This document shows, in pieces, positions 14,840-21,896 of a stretch of DNA of 21,896 bases. The position numbers and the translations under genes are program-made. Each line of letters opens with the position of its first letter. The first letter of the stretch is position 1. The notes under the pieces were generated by a model. That model was not told the origin of the DNA, did not search any database, and was given only the letters and a program-made list of their open reading frames with translations. Source of the DNA: JBQDBK01 sp052090825 (lineage in GTDB: Bacteria > Bacillota > Clostridia > Tissierellales > Peptoniphilaceae); assembly GCA_052090825.1 (NCBI GenBank), contig JBQDBK010000019.1, forward strand, positions 1 through 21,896, written 5' to 3'.

Positions 14840-17800
14840 ATGAAACTTCACATAGGACTTGATGTTGGGTCTACTACAGTTAAACTTGTAGTCCTAGACG
14901 AAAATAAAAGCATAGTATATTCAACCTATAAGAGACATTTTTCTGATGTGAAAAATACTATAAAGGATGTTATTAAAGATTGCTATGGAAAATTCAAGTA
15001 TGATAGTGTAACTATTGCAATAACGGGATCAGGAGGACTTTCAGTTCATAAACTGCTAGGAATTGAATTTGTTCAGGAGGTTGTAGCTGCCACAAGAGCT
15101 ATAAAGTATTATATAGAAGAAACTGACGTTGTTATTGAGTTAGGTGGAGAAGATTCTAAGATAATCTATCTTAGAGGAAGTATTGAGCAGAGAATGAACT
15201 CTATTTGTGCCGGAGGAACCGGAGCCTTTATTGATCAAATGGCTAACCTCCTTCAAACAGATGCAAAAGGACTTAATGAACTTGCTAAAGATTATAAAAA
15301 ACTATATCCTATAGCATCTAGATGTGGTGTATTTGCTAAAACAGATGTACAAGCCTTAATAAATCAAGGAGCTAGTAAATCAGATATAGCTATTTCTGTT
15401 TTTCAATCTGTAGTAAACCAAACTATATCAAATTTAGCCTGTGGAAGACCTATTAAAGGGAAGGTTGCATTTTTAGGAGGACCCCTTCATTTTTTACCTA
15501 TGTTAAAAGAAAGATTTATAAAAACTTTAGATTTATCAAAAGAAGATATTATAAGTCCAGATAATTCACAAATATTTGTGGCCTTGGGAGCTGCTCTTTC
15601 TAGCTTTGATCAAAAAACTATTCCTTTCGTAGATTTTTATAATAGGATTAATAATGTTAGTGAAAGTAATGAAAAGAGCACAAGTACTTTAAAACCTCTT
15701 TTTGAAAATAAAAAAGAATTAGAAGATTTTATTAAAAGACATGAAAATATGCCATTAGTTAAAAAAGCTCTAGAAGATTATGAAGGACCTATGTATTTAG
15801 GTATAGATTCTGGTTCCACAACTTCTAAGTTGTTATTAATTTCAAAAGATAATGAGATTTTATATTCATATTATGGTTCAAATAAAGGTAATCCACTTGA
15901 GGTTGTTATAGAGCATTTAAAAGAAATTTATAAGGTGAAAAATCATAATTCTTATATAGAAGCAAGTGGTGTTACAGGCTATGGAGAAGATTTTCTAAAG
16001 GAAGCTTTAAATATTGATTTTGGTGAAGTAGAAACTATAGCTCATTTAAAAGCAGCCCAGTTTTTTAATCCTAAAGTTGATTTAATAATTGATATAGGCG
16101 GTCAAGATATGAAGAGTATGAAAATCTCAGATGGTATAATAGAGTCTATTTTACTTAATGAAGCTTGCTCTTCAGGCTGTGGGTCTTTCTTAGAAACTTT
16201 TGCAAACTCAGTGAATATGACAGCTGAAGAATTTTCTAAGGTTGCCTTAGATTCTAAAAATCCAGTTGATTTAGGAAGTAGATGTACTGTATTTATGAAT
16301 TCCAATGTAAAGCAAGCTCAAAAAGAAGGTGCAGAACTTTCTGATATATCTGCTGGTTTATCCTATTCAGTTATAAAGAATGCTATTCAAAAAGTAATTA
16401 AGGTTAGAGATCCTAAAAGTTTGGGAGAAAATATTGTAGTTCAAGGTGGAACTTTTTTAAATGATGCAGTATTAAGAGCTTTTGAATTGATTACTGATAG
16501 GGAAGTAACTAGACCTCCTATAGCTGGTCTTATGGGAGCTTTAGGGATGGCCTTAATATCAAAGGAAAAGAGTTTAGGAAAATCAAACTTACTATCTAAA
16601 GATAATTTAGAGAAATTTTCTTATAAAACTAAATCAACTCATTGTAGACAATGTACCAATAATTGTGCTTTAAGTATAAATATATTTTCAAATGGGAAAA
16701 GATATATAACAGGTAATAGATGTGAAAAAGGCGCTGGATTAAATAAAAATAATGAAAGTTTACCTAATTTATATAAATATAAATATGATAGATTATTTTC
16801 CTATGAGTCCCTATCTAAAGAAAAAGCAATAAGGGGAGAAGTTGGAATACCAAGGGTTTTAAATATGTACGAAAATTATCCTTTCTGGCATACTTTTTTT
16901 ACTGATTTAGGATATAGGGTTGTTTTATCTGATAAATCTACTAGAGATTTATATGAAGATGGGATAGACTCAATAACTTCTGAAACTGCATGTTATCCTG
17001 CTAAAATAAGCCATGGACATATAGAAAATCTAATATCTAAAAATTTAAAATTTATATTTTATCCATCAGTATTTTATGAAGAGAGACAATATGAATCAGC
17101 TGATAATACTCTTAATTGTCCTGTTGTAGCTGGATATAGTGAAGTAATAAAGAACAATGTTGAAAATTTGAGAGAAAAAAATGTAAAATTTATGAATCCT
17201 TTTATTTCTTTTGACAACAGGAAAAAATTAATAAAAAGATTAGAAGATGTATTTAATTTTATACCTAAATCAGAGGTTAAAAGAGCAGTTATAAATGCCT
17301 ACGAAGAGGCAGATAGGTATAAGATGGATTTAAGGGCTGAAGGAGAAAGAACCTTAGCTTATATAAAAGATAAGAAGATCAAAGCTATTGTATTAGCGGG
17401 AAGGCCTTATCATATAGATCCAGAAATAAACCATGGAATTCCTGAATTGATAAATTCTCTAGGCTTGGCAGTTATATCTGAAGATAGTATATCTCACTTG
17501 TTAGATATAGATGGAAGACTTAGAGTTTTAGACCAGTGGAACTATCATTCTAGACTTTATAGGGCGGCTAAATTTGTAGGGCTAAATAAAAATCTTGAAA
17601 TGATACAACTAAATTCTTTTGGTTGCGGGATTGATGCAGTAACAACAGACCAAGTTAATGATATATTAAAGGGCTACAATAAGATTTATACGGTAATAAA
17701 GATAGATGAAGTAAATAATCTAGGGGCAATAAAAATAAGAATTAGATCTTTGTTAGAAGCAAGTGAAAAAAGAGAGTATAACGAAGATATTAATATAATA

Positions 17801-19090
17801 GATGAAAAGCCTGTTTTATATACTAAAGATATGCAGAAAACACATACACTTCTTTTACCACAGATGGCACCTATTCATTTCGAAATATTTTCATCGGTAG
17901 CTAGAAGTGAAGGTTTCAATATAGAGGTATTAGAAGATTTATCTAAGAATGTGGTTAATGAAGGTTTATCTTATGTAAATAATGATGCTTGTTACCCATC
18001 TATATTTGTAGTAGGACAATTTATAGATGCCTTAAAGAGTGGAAAGTATGATACAGATAATTTAACCTTAGTTATTTCACAAACAGGGGGAGCATGTAGA
18101 GCTTCAAATTATGTTGGTTTTATTAGAAAAGCTATTGCCGATGCAGGATTTGGTCATGTTCCAGTTTTATCTCTTTCTTTTCAAGGGATTGAAAGTCATC
18201 CTGGTCTTGAGTTTTCTAAATCACAGGGTATTAGAATTTTGAAAAAATTAATAATTTCTATGCTGTATGGAGATTTAATTATGAGATTGTCTCAGACTAC
18301 TAGACCTTACGAAAAGATTAAAGGCTCAAGTGATATTTTAAAGAGAAGATGGATTGATATATTTAAAAACTGTAAAGACTATTCTATGAAGTCTTTTAAG
18401 GAAAATGTGTCCAATATAATTTTTGAATTTGGAAAACTTGAAGTTAATAATATAAAAAAAGCAAGAGTTGGTATAGTTGGAGAAATACTGGTTAAATATC
18501 TACCTGCTGCTAATAATCATATTGTAGATAAGTTAGAAGAAGAGGGAGCAGAAGTTGTGGTTCCAGATCTTACAGACTTTATGATGTATTCTTTTAAAAA
18601 TGCTAGTATAAAGAATCAAAAACTTTCTAAATCAAAAATAAGTGCTATCCTGTGCGAGTTTGGAATAAAGTATATTGAAAGATATAGGGAGGTCATTAGA
18701 CAAGAACTTAAAAAGTCTAAATTTGAGTTACCTAAAAAAATAGAAGATATAATGGAATTAGCTCAGGATTATGTGGATTTAGGTAATCAATATGGAGAAG
18801 GTTGGCTTTTAACTGGTGAAATGGTAGAGTTAATTCAAATGGGTGTTGAGAATATAGTATGTGTTCAGCCTTTTGGTTGTTTACCAAATCATATTACAGG
18901 AAAAGGAGTAATTAAAGCTATTAGAGAAGACTATCCTTTAGCAAATATAGTTCCGATAGATTTTGATGCTTCGGCAAGTGAGGTTAATCAGTTTAATAGA
19001 ATTAAATTGATGTTATCTCAAGCAAAAGATAATTTAGAGAAAGTAGAAGATAAGAAAGAGAAAGAAAAGTCTGTTAAAGATATAATATAA
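14840..19090 (+). CDS. Giant 2-hydroxyacyl-CoA dehydratase activator/dehydratase-like Fe-S protein
   Basis: 1416 residues. Two tandem BcrAD/BadF/HgdC-type ASKHA ATPase domains: first at about 4-260 (IGLDVGSTTVKL; cluster cysteines Cys123 in SICAGGTGAF and Cys162 in SRCGVFAK), second at about 318-575 (LGIDSGSTTSKL; Cys443 and Cys447 in ACSSGCGSF, Cys482 in SRCTVF). Then a cysteine motif CRQCTNNC (from Cys602) opening a DUF2229-like region, and a HgdB/COG3581-like dehydratase part with conserved Cys718 (TACYPAK), Cys1051 (DACYPS), Cys1086 (GGACRAS), Cys1341 and Cys1347 (CVQPFGCLPNH). In known systems such activators use ATP to drive an electron from ferredoxin into a dehydratase; here activator and dehydratase-like parts are one chain. 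Substrate is unknown in this family. Start ATG at 14840 with AAAGGAG at 14825-14831; upstream in-frame TTG codons lack a ribosome site. Monocistronic with terminator. Confidence 0.93.
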   Translation: MKLHIGLDVGSTTVKLVVLDENKSIVYSTYKRHFSDVKNTIKDVIKDCYGKFKYDSVTIAITGSGGLSVHKLLGIEFVQEVVAATRAIKYYIEETDVVIELGGEDSKIIYLRGSIEQRMNSICAGGTGAFIDQMANLLQTDAKGLNELAKDYKKLYPIASRCGVFAKTDVQALINQGASKSDIAISVFQSVVNQTISNLACGRPIKGKVAFLGGPLHFLPMLKERFIKTLDLSKEDIISPDNSQIFVALGAALSSFDQKTIPFVDFYNRINNVSESNEKSTSTLKPLFENKKELEDFIKRHENMPLVKKALEDYEGPMYLGIDSGSTTSKLLLISKDNEILYSYYGSNKGNPLEVVIEHLKEIYKVKNHNSYIEASGVTGYGEDFLKEALNIDFGEVETIAHLKAAQFFNPKVDLIIDIGGQDMKSMKISDGIIESILLNEACSSGCGSFLETFANSVNMTAEEFSKVALDSKNPVDLGSRCTVFMNSNVKQAQKEGAELSDISAGLSYSVIKNAIQKVIKVRDPKSLGENIVVQGGTFLNDAVLRAFELITDREVTRPPIAGLMGALGMALISKEKSLGKSNLLSKDNLEKFSYKTKSTHCRQCTNNCALSINIFSNGKRYITGNRCEKGAGLNKNNESLPNLYKYKYDRLFSYESLSKEKAIRGEVGIPRVLNMYENYPFWHTFFTDLGYRVVLSDKSTRDLYEDGIDSITSETACYPAKISHGHIENLISKNLKFIFYPSVFYEERQYESADNTLNCPVVAGYSEVIKNNVENLREKNVKFMNPFISFDNRKKLIKRLEDVFNFIPKSEVKRAVINAYEEADRYKMDLRAEGERTLAYIKDKKIKAIVLAGRPYHIDPEINHGIPELINSLGLAVISEDSISHLLDIDGRLRVLDQWNYHSRLYRAAKFVGLNKNLEMIQLNSFGCGIDAVTTDQVNDILKGYNKIYTVIKIDEVNNLGAIKIRIRSLLEASEKREYNEDINIIDEKPVLYTKDMQKTHTLLLPQMAPIHFEIFSSVARSEGFNIEVLEDLSKNVVNEGLSYVNNDACYPSIFVVGQFIDALKSGKYDTDNLTLVISQTGGACRASNYVGFIRKAIADAGFGHVPVLSLSFQGIESHPGLEFSKSQGIRILKKLIISMLYGDLIMRLSQTTRPYEKIKGSSDILKRRWIDIFKNCKDYSMKSFKENVSNIIFEFGKLEVNNIKKARVGIVGEILVKYLPAANNHIVDKLEEEGAEVVVPDLTDFMMYSFKNASIKNQKLSKSKISAILCEFGIKYIERYREVIRQELKKSKFELPKKIEDIMELAQDYVDLGNQYGEGWLLTGEMVELIQMGVENIVCVQPFGCLPNHITGKGVIKAIREDYPLANIVPIDFDASASEVNQFNRIKLMLSQAKDNLEKVEDKKEKEKSVKDII

Positions 19091-19115
19091 GAGGTGCCTT
19101 AAGGCACCTCTTTTT
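19089..19115 (+). terminator. Intrinsic terminator after the dehydratase activator-like gene
   Basis: Stem GAGGTGCC / GGCACCTC (19091-19098 with 19103-19110) with loop TTAA, then TTTTT. Starts at the stop codon. Confidence 0.95.
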
Positions 19116-19140
19116 ATAAAAATACAATCTAATTAAGATT

Positions 19141-19170
19141 TTGCAATATAAACTTATACTATGTTATAAT
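19141..19170 (+). promoter_or_regulatory. Promoter of ispE with minimal leader
   Basis: TTGCAA (19141-19146), 18-base spacer, extended -10 TGTTATAAT (19162-19170). Initiation near 19177 leaves about 12 bases before the ATG at 19189, with the AGAGGTG site at 19178-19184 near the 5' end. Confidence 0.72.
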
Positions 19171-19188
19171 TTCACCAAGAGGTGTGAG

Positions 19189-20022
19189 ATGATTTTAAAA
19201 TCTTATGGGAAAATAAACATATCTTTAGATGTAGTATCTAAAAGAAATGATGGTTACCATAACATAAAAACTATAATGCAAAAAATATCTATTTATGATG
19301 AATTAGAGATTAAAAAGTCTTCTTATTTTAATTTTAAGTCCAATGTTAGAGAACTTGATACAAAAGAAAACTTGATCTATAAGGCTTATAAATTATTGGA
19401 AAATTATGCAGGTAAAGAACTACCTGTTGAAATTTTTTTAAAGAAGAATTTACCTATTGCTGCAGGTTTAGCAGGAGGTACGGGTAATGGTGCTCTTACT
19501 TTAAAGGCTATAAACGATTTGTATGAATTAAATATATCAGAAGAAAAGTTAAGAGAAATAAGTCTTAAACTAGGGGCGGATTTTCCTTATATGCTAAGTA
19601 GTGGAACTATGCTCGCCAGTGGTATAGGAGAAAATCTAACAAAATTAGAAAATTTTAGGGGAATTAATTTAATTATTGTAAACCCAGGTTATGGGGTATC
19701 TACCAAAGAAGTTTATAGTAACTTGGAAGTCTCAAATGAAAGGGTAGACTTTCAGAAAATAATAGAAGATATGAAAAATAGAGATTTAAAGTCACTTAAA
19801 GATTCCATGTCTAATAAGATGGAAGTAGAAGTCTTTAAAAGACATAAAGATATTAAATTAATAAAAGATAAATTAAATGATTTTGGGGGAGCTTCTCTAA
19901 TGAGTGGTTCAGGGCCAAGTATATTTTCTTTATTTGATGATTATAAAGATCTAAATAGTGCTTATGAATATTTTAAGCCTATTTATAAAAATACTTTTAA
20001 AGCTAAAACTATAGGAGAATAA
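19189..20022 (+). CDS. ispE: 4-diphosphocytidyl-2-C-methyl-D-erythritol kinase
   Basis: ATP-dependent phosphorylation of CDP-ME in the non-mevalonate isoprenoid pathway; GHMP kinase fold. 277 residues, normal length. YGKINISLDV with Lys8, the ATP loop PIAAGLAGGTGNGA (89-102), GADFPYM with the catalytic Asp131, PGYGVSTKEVY and the C-terminal MSGSGPSIF. The glycine loop is unusual: GGTGNGA where most relatives have GGSSDAA. ATG at 19189 is preferred over the in-frame upstream extension to 19141 because it has AGAGGTG and a promoter that would start after 19170. The racemase-like gene begins one base after its stop, so they form an operon. Confidence 0.94.
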   Translation: MILKSYGKINISLDVVSKRNDGYHNIKTIMQKISIYDELEIKKSSYFNFKSNVRELDTKENLIYKAYKLLENYAGKELPVEIFLKKNLPIAAGLAGGTGNGALTLKAINDLYELNISEEKLREISLKLGADFPYMLSSGTMLASGIGENLTKLENFRGINLIIVNPGYGVSTKEVYSNLEVSNERVDFQKIIEDMKNRDLKSLKDSMSNKMEVEVFKRHKDIKLIKDKLNDFGGASLMSGSGPSIFSLFDDYKDLNSAYEYFKPIYKNTFKAKTIGE

Positions 20023-20023
20023 A

Positions 20024-20731
20024 ATGAAATATAGGGTTTTAATAATAGATGATTCTATAGGTGCAATTGAAATTTCAAGAAATATTAAAAATAAATATGA
20101 TTTAAAGGCTACTGTGAACATAGATAACTTAAATTTTCCTTTAAGTATTAGAAAGAGTATTATTGAACAAAGGAGTAGAAGATTACAAGAGAGTGGTAAG
20201 TTATTAGATTTGCTAATAGTTTCTAATCCGGCCATAGCTTTAAATATAGATAAAAATAAAAACTATCCAATAATAGATGGTTTAGAAACCTTTAAAAGTA
20301 TGATAGAAGATAGTTCAGATACTTTAGTGTTGGTAAATAATTACTTTAAAAATTATCTTGAAAAAAGCTACAAAAATATTAAAGTTATTAATTGTCAAAT
20401 ATTGACTAACCAGATTAATGACTTTAGTATGAGTAAATATATATTTGAAAATATACTTAAAAGTTATATAGAAGATTATAAAAAAATTTTTATATTAGAT
20501 TCAAGTCTTTATATTATAAGGGATTATATAAATAAACTTTATAAAGAAAGACAAATATTTTTCCTTAATGATATGATTTTCAAAGAACTAGAAGAAGTAA
20601 ATATTCCTGAGAAAGGGAAGAAAAAGACTGTTGAAAAAATTAATGTTACTGGGTATAGGAGAGGTTTATATTTATCCTTAGAAGATTTATATAAAGATAG
20701 TTTTATAAATATAAAGCAATTTAAACTTTAA
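20024..20731 (+). CDS. Glutamate racemase-like protein lacking both catalytic cysteines
   Basis: 235 residues. Collinear with MurI across its length: IIDDSIGAIEI (7-17) for FDSGVGGLTV, NIDNLNFPLSIRKS (32-45) for GDTANFPYGEKS, LLIVSNPAIAL (63-73) for VVACNTASA, YPIIDG (81-86) for IPVIGV, LVNNYFKNYLEKSY (103-116) for the AT.RT...S..Y block, FILDSSLYI (156-164) for LILGCTHYP, and NVTGYRRGLYLSLEDLY (207-223) for the C-terminal TGD...F. At both catalytic positions Cys is replaced by Ser (Ser67, Ser160), and the His after the second is Leu162, so racemase activity is unlikely. No frameshift or stop is present, and the RBS (GGAG, 20013-20016) is good, so it is an expressed pseudoenzyme candidate. 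Second gene after ispE. Alignment made by eye; overall similarity is low. Confidence 0.7.
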   Translation: MKYRVLIIDDSIGAIEISRNIKNKYDLKATVNIDNLNFPLSIRKSIIEQRSRRLQESGKLLDLLIVSNPAIALNIDKNKNYPIIDGLETFKSMIEDSSDTLVLVNNYFKNYLEKSYKNIKVINCQILTNQINDFSMSKYIFENILKSYIEDYKKIFILDSSLYIIRDYINKLYKERQIFFLNDMIFKELEEVNIPEKGKKKTVEKINVTGYRRGLYLSLEDLYKDSFINIKQFKL

Positions 20732-20774
20732 TTACTTTAATAATTTATAGTTGAGGAGATTTAATTTTAAAATT

Positions 20775-21161
20775 ATGGAAGTTAGGTTAGATAGAATAGA
20801 TGAAGTTCATGAGATTTTACAAGAGCTTTATGATGAGTTATATGAAGTAGATAAAGATATATATTCGGGATTAAACGGAGGAATAGTCTTAGAAGAAGGT
20901 ATAAAATACCATCCAGAAGGGAATAGGGAAGATCTAATTATACTAGGAGAATATTGTAGAGATATTCTGGGCAAGCAAGTAAAGATATATTATGGTTCCT
21001 TTATGAAAATGTATGGTTATTTATCTAGAGAAGACTTAAAAGATAAGTTAAGAAAAACTTTTCAACACGAATTAACCCATCATGTAGAGTTTCTTGCAAA
21101 AGAGTATGATTTAGAAATAGAAGATAGAAAATTTATTAAAAAATATAAGGAGAAAAGATGA
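20775..21161 (+). CDS. Small zincin-like metallopeptidase
   Basis: 128 residues from the ATG at 20775. Zinc motif HELTHH (98-103), followed by VEFLAKEYDLEIED, and preceded by YYGSFMKMYG (72-81) and LNGGIVLEEG with HPEG (46-49); this series is the PF06262-like 'metallopeptidase family' found singly in clostridia. Cytosolic, with no signal peptide; substrate unknown. The start is awkward: GAGGAG (20753-20758) lies 16 bases from the ATG, and the upstream in-frame TTG at 20751 precedes it. A non-standard ATT at 20772 would be little better. ATGA overlap with the following J-domain gene indicates coupling. Confidence 0.85.
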   Translation: MEVRLDRIDEVHEILQELYDELYEVDKDIYSGLNGGIVLEEGIKYHPEGNREDLIILGEYCRDILGKQVKIYYGSFMKMYGYLSREDLKDKLRKTFQHELTHHVEFLAKEYDLEIEDRKFIKKYKEKR

Positions 21162-21896
21162 ATCAGATTCTCGGAAATGTAAATAAGCTTCTTGGGAAAA
21201 TATTAGAACTAATATTAAGTGGGCTTATAATTATAGTTGATTTTATTATAAATATATTTACTTCTTTCAGACAATTAGTAGGCATGATACTTTCTATGGG
21301 TGGTTGCTTAGTTTTGTTTATAATATTTAATCCAGGAGTATTGTATAGGTATCCATGGATATTTACTTTACTTATACTTTCTCTTATAGTACCCATGCTT
21401 GGCAAAATAACTGTAAGTTATCTTAAATATATTAGATATATGGTAACTGAATATTTTTATGACAAGGCTGATTACTATCTTTTAGGTAAAAAATCATCTT
21501 TTGAAAAAATGGAAGATTACGGAAGAAAGTATAGAGAAGATCTTGAGAGGGAAAGATTTAGGAGAGAAGAGGAAAGAAGAAAAAGACAAGAAAAAGAATT
21601 CGAAGAGAAGTTTAGGAATTTCACAGGAGGAAGTTATTGGACCTTTGGAGGAAGTCAAGACTTTGAAGATTTTTTCAGACAAGCTCAAGGAGGAGAATAT
21701 CAAGGCGGTTATAATCAGCAAAGTTATGGGCCAGGTTTTAACCAATCAAATTCTTTTAAAGACCAATATGAAAAAGCTTGTGATGTTTTAGGACTTGATT
21801 ATAATGCTGATAAGTATGAAATAAAATTAGCCTATAAGAAAATGGCAAAAATGTATCATCCAGACTTAAATAAAGAAGAGGGCGCAAAAGAAAAAT
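21158..21896 (+). CDS. Membrane-anchored J-domain (DnaJ-like) protein (3' partial)
   Basis: The frame opens at ATG 21158 (AAGGAG at 21148-21153) and runs off the window: 246 residues visible. Three hydrophobic segments near 16-34, 40-58 and 67-83; a highly charged Arg/Glu/Lys stretch (113-153) likely helical or coiled; a Gly/Gln/Phe-rich linker (157-198) resembling the G/F region of DnaJ; and a J-domain start (204 onward) with YEKACDVLGL, LAYKKMAKMYHPDLN, in which HPD (234-236) is the Hsp70-stimulating motif. The domain order, with J at the C-terminus after membrane helices, is not that of DnaJ itself. Recruits DnaK to a membrane client (inference). Overlaps the metallopeptidase stop by 4 bases. 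Confidence 0.88.
   Translation, partial: MNQILGNVNKLLGKILELILSGLIIIVDFIINIFTSFRQLVGMILSMGGCLVLFIIFNPGVLYRYPWIFTLLILSLIVPMLGKITVSYLKYIRYMVTEYFYDKADYYLLGKKSSFEKMEDYGRKYREDLERERFRREEERRKRQEKEFEEKFRNFTGGSYWTFGGSQDFEDFFRQAQGGEYQGGYNQQSYGPGFNQSNSFKDQYEKACDVLGLDYNADKYEIKLAYKKMAKMYHPDLNKEEGAKEK

Noticed and set aside
1..21896. CRISPR arrays, tRNA or rRNA genes, prophage genes
   Set aside because: No regularly spaced repeats, cloverleaf-like segments or phage structural genes were seen on either strand.

Overview
The window is very AT-rich, with short intergenic gaps, strong GGAGG-type ribosome binding sites and ATG/GTG/TTG starts, which fits a low-GC Firmicute. S-layer-homology protein, a clostridial 2[4Fe-4S] ferredoxin, a giant 2-hydroxyacyl-CoA dehydratase activator-type protein, a threonine ammonia-lyase and methylglyoxal synthase suggest an anaerobic amino-acid fermenter, probably near Peptoniphilus or other Tissierellia. 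That placement is inference; no 16S or other decisive marker is present.

Layout. (1) 2-5094: the end of a purine operon, purL (5' end outside the window) overlapping purB, closed by a terminator. (2) 5129-8563: a small membrane protein, an SLH-only secreted protein with its own terminator, then a run of a membrane-anchored propeller-like protein, an MscS channel and an overlapping DUF951 gene. (3) 8613-9802: threonine ammonia-lyase with ACT domain, broken only by a 10-N assembly gap, followed by a strong terminator. (4) 10161-12439, minus strand: mgsA, and upstream of it a separate three-gene unit: BlaI/MecI-type repressor, a sensor-less BlaR1-type M56 metallopeptidase and a Trp/Tyr-rich secreted peptide. 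(5) 12551-13768: rpsF-ssb-rpsR from a consensus promoter, with a leader hairpin and terminator. (6) 13769-14373: mostly non-coding, holding a decayed IS3-type transposase remnant. (7) 14374-14706: ferredoxin, 55 aa, with its own promoter and terminator. (8) 14840-19115: a 1416-aa dehydratase activator/dehydratase-like Fe-S protein. (9) 19141-21896: ispE, a glutamate-racemase homologue with both catalytic cysteines replaced by serine, a small HExxH zincin, and a membrane-anchored J-domain protein running off the window.

Functional links. PurL and PurB are non-adjacent steps of the same pathway. S6 and S18 bind each other on the 30S subunit and sandwich Ssb. The ferredoxin is a plausible electron donor for the neighbouring Fe-S activator protein. 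The repressor/protease/peptide unit looks like a signal-responsive module in which the usual beta-lactam sensor domain is missing and a secreted peptide is co-encoded; it and the cysteine-less racemase homologue are the two most interesting points here.
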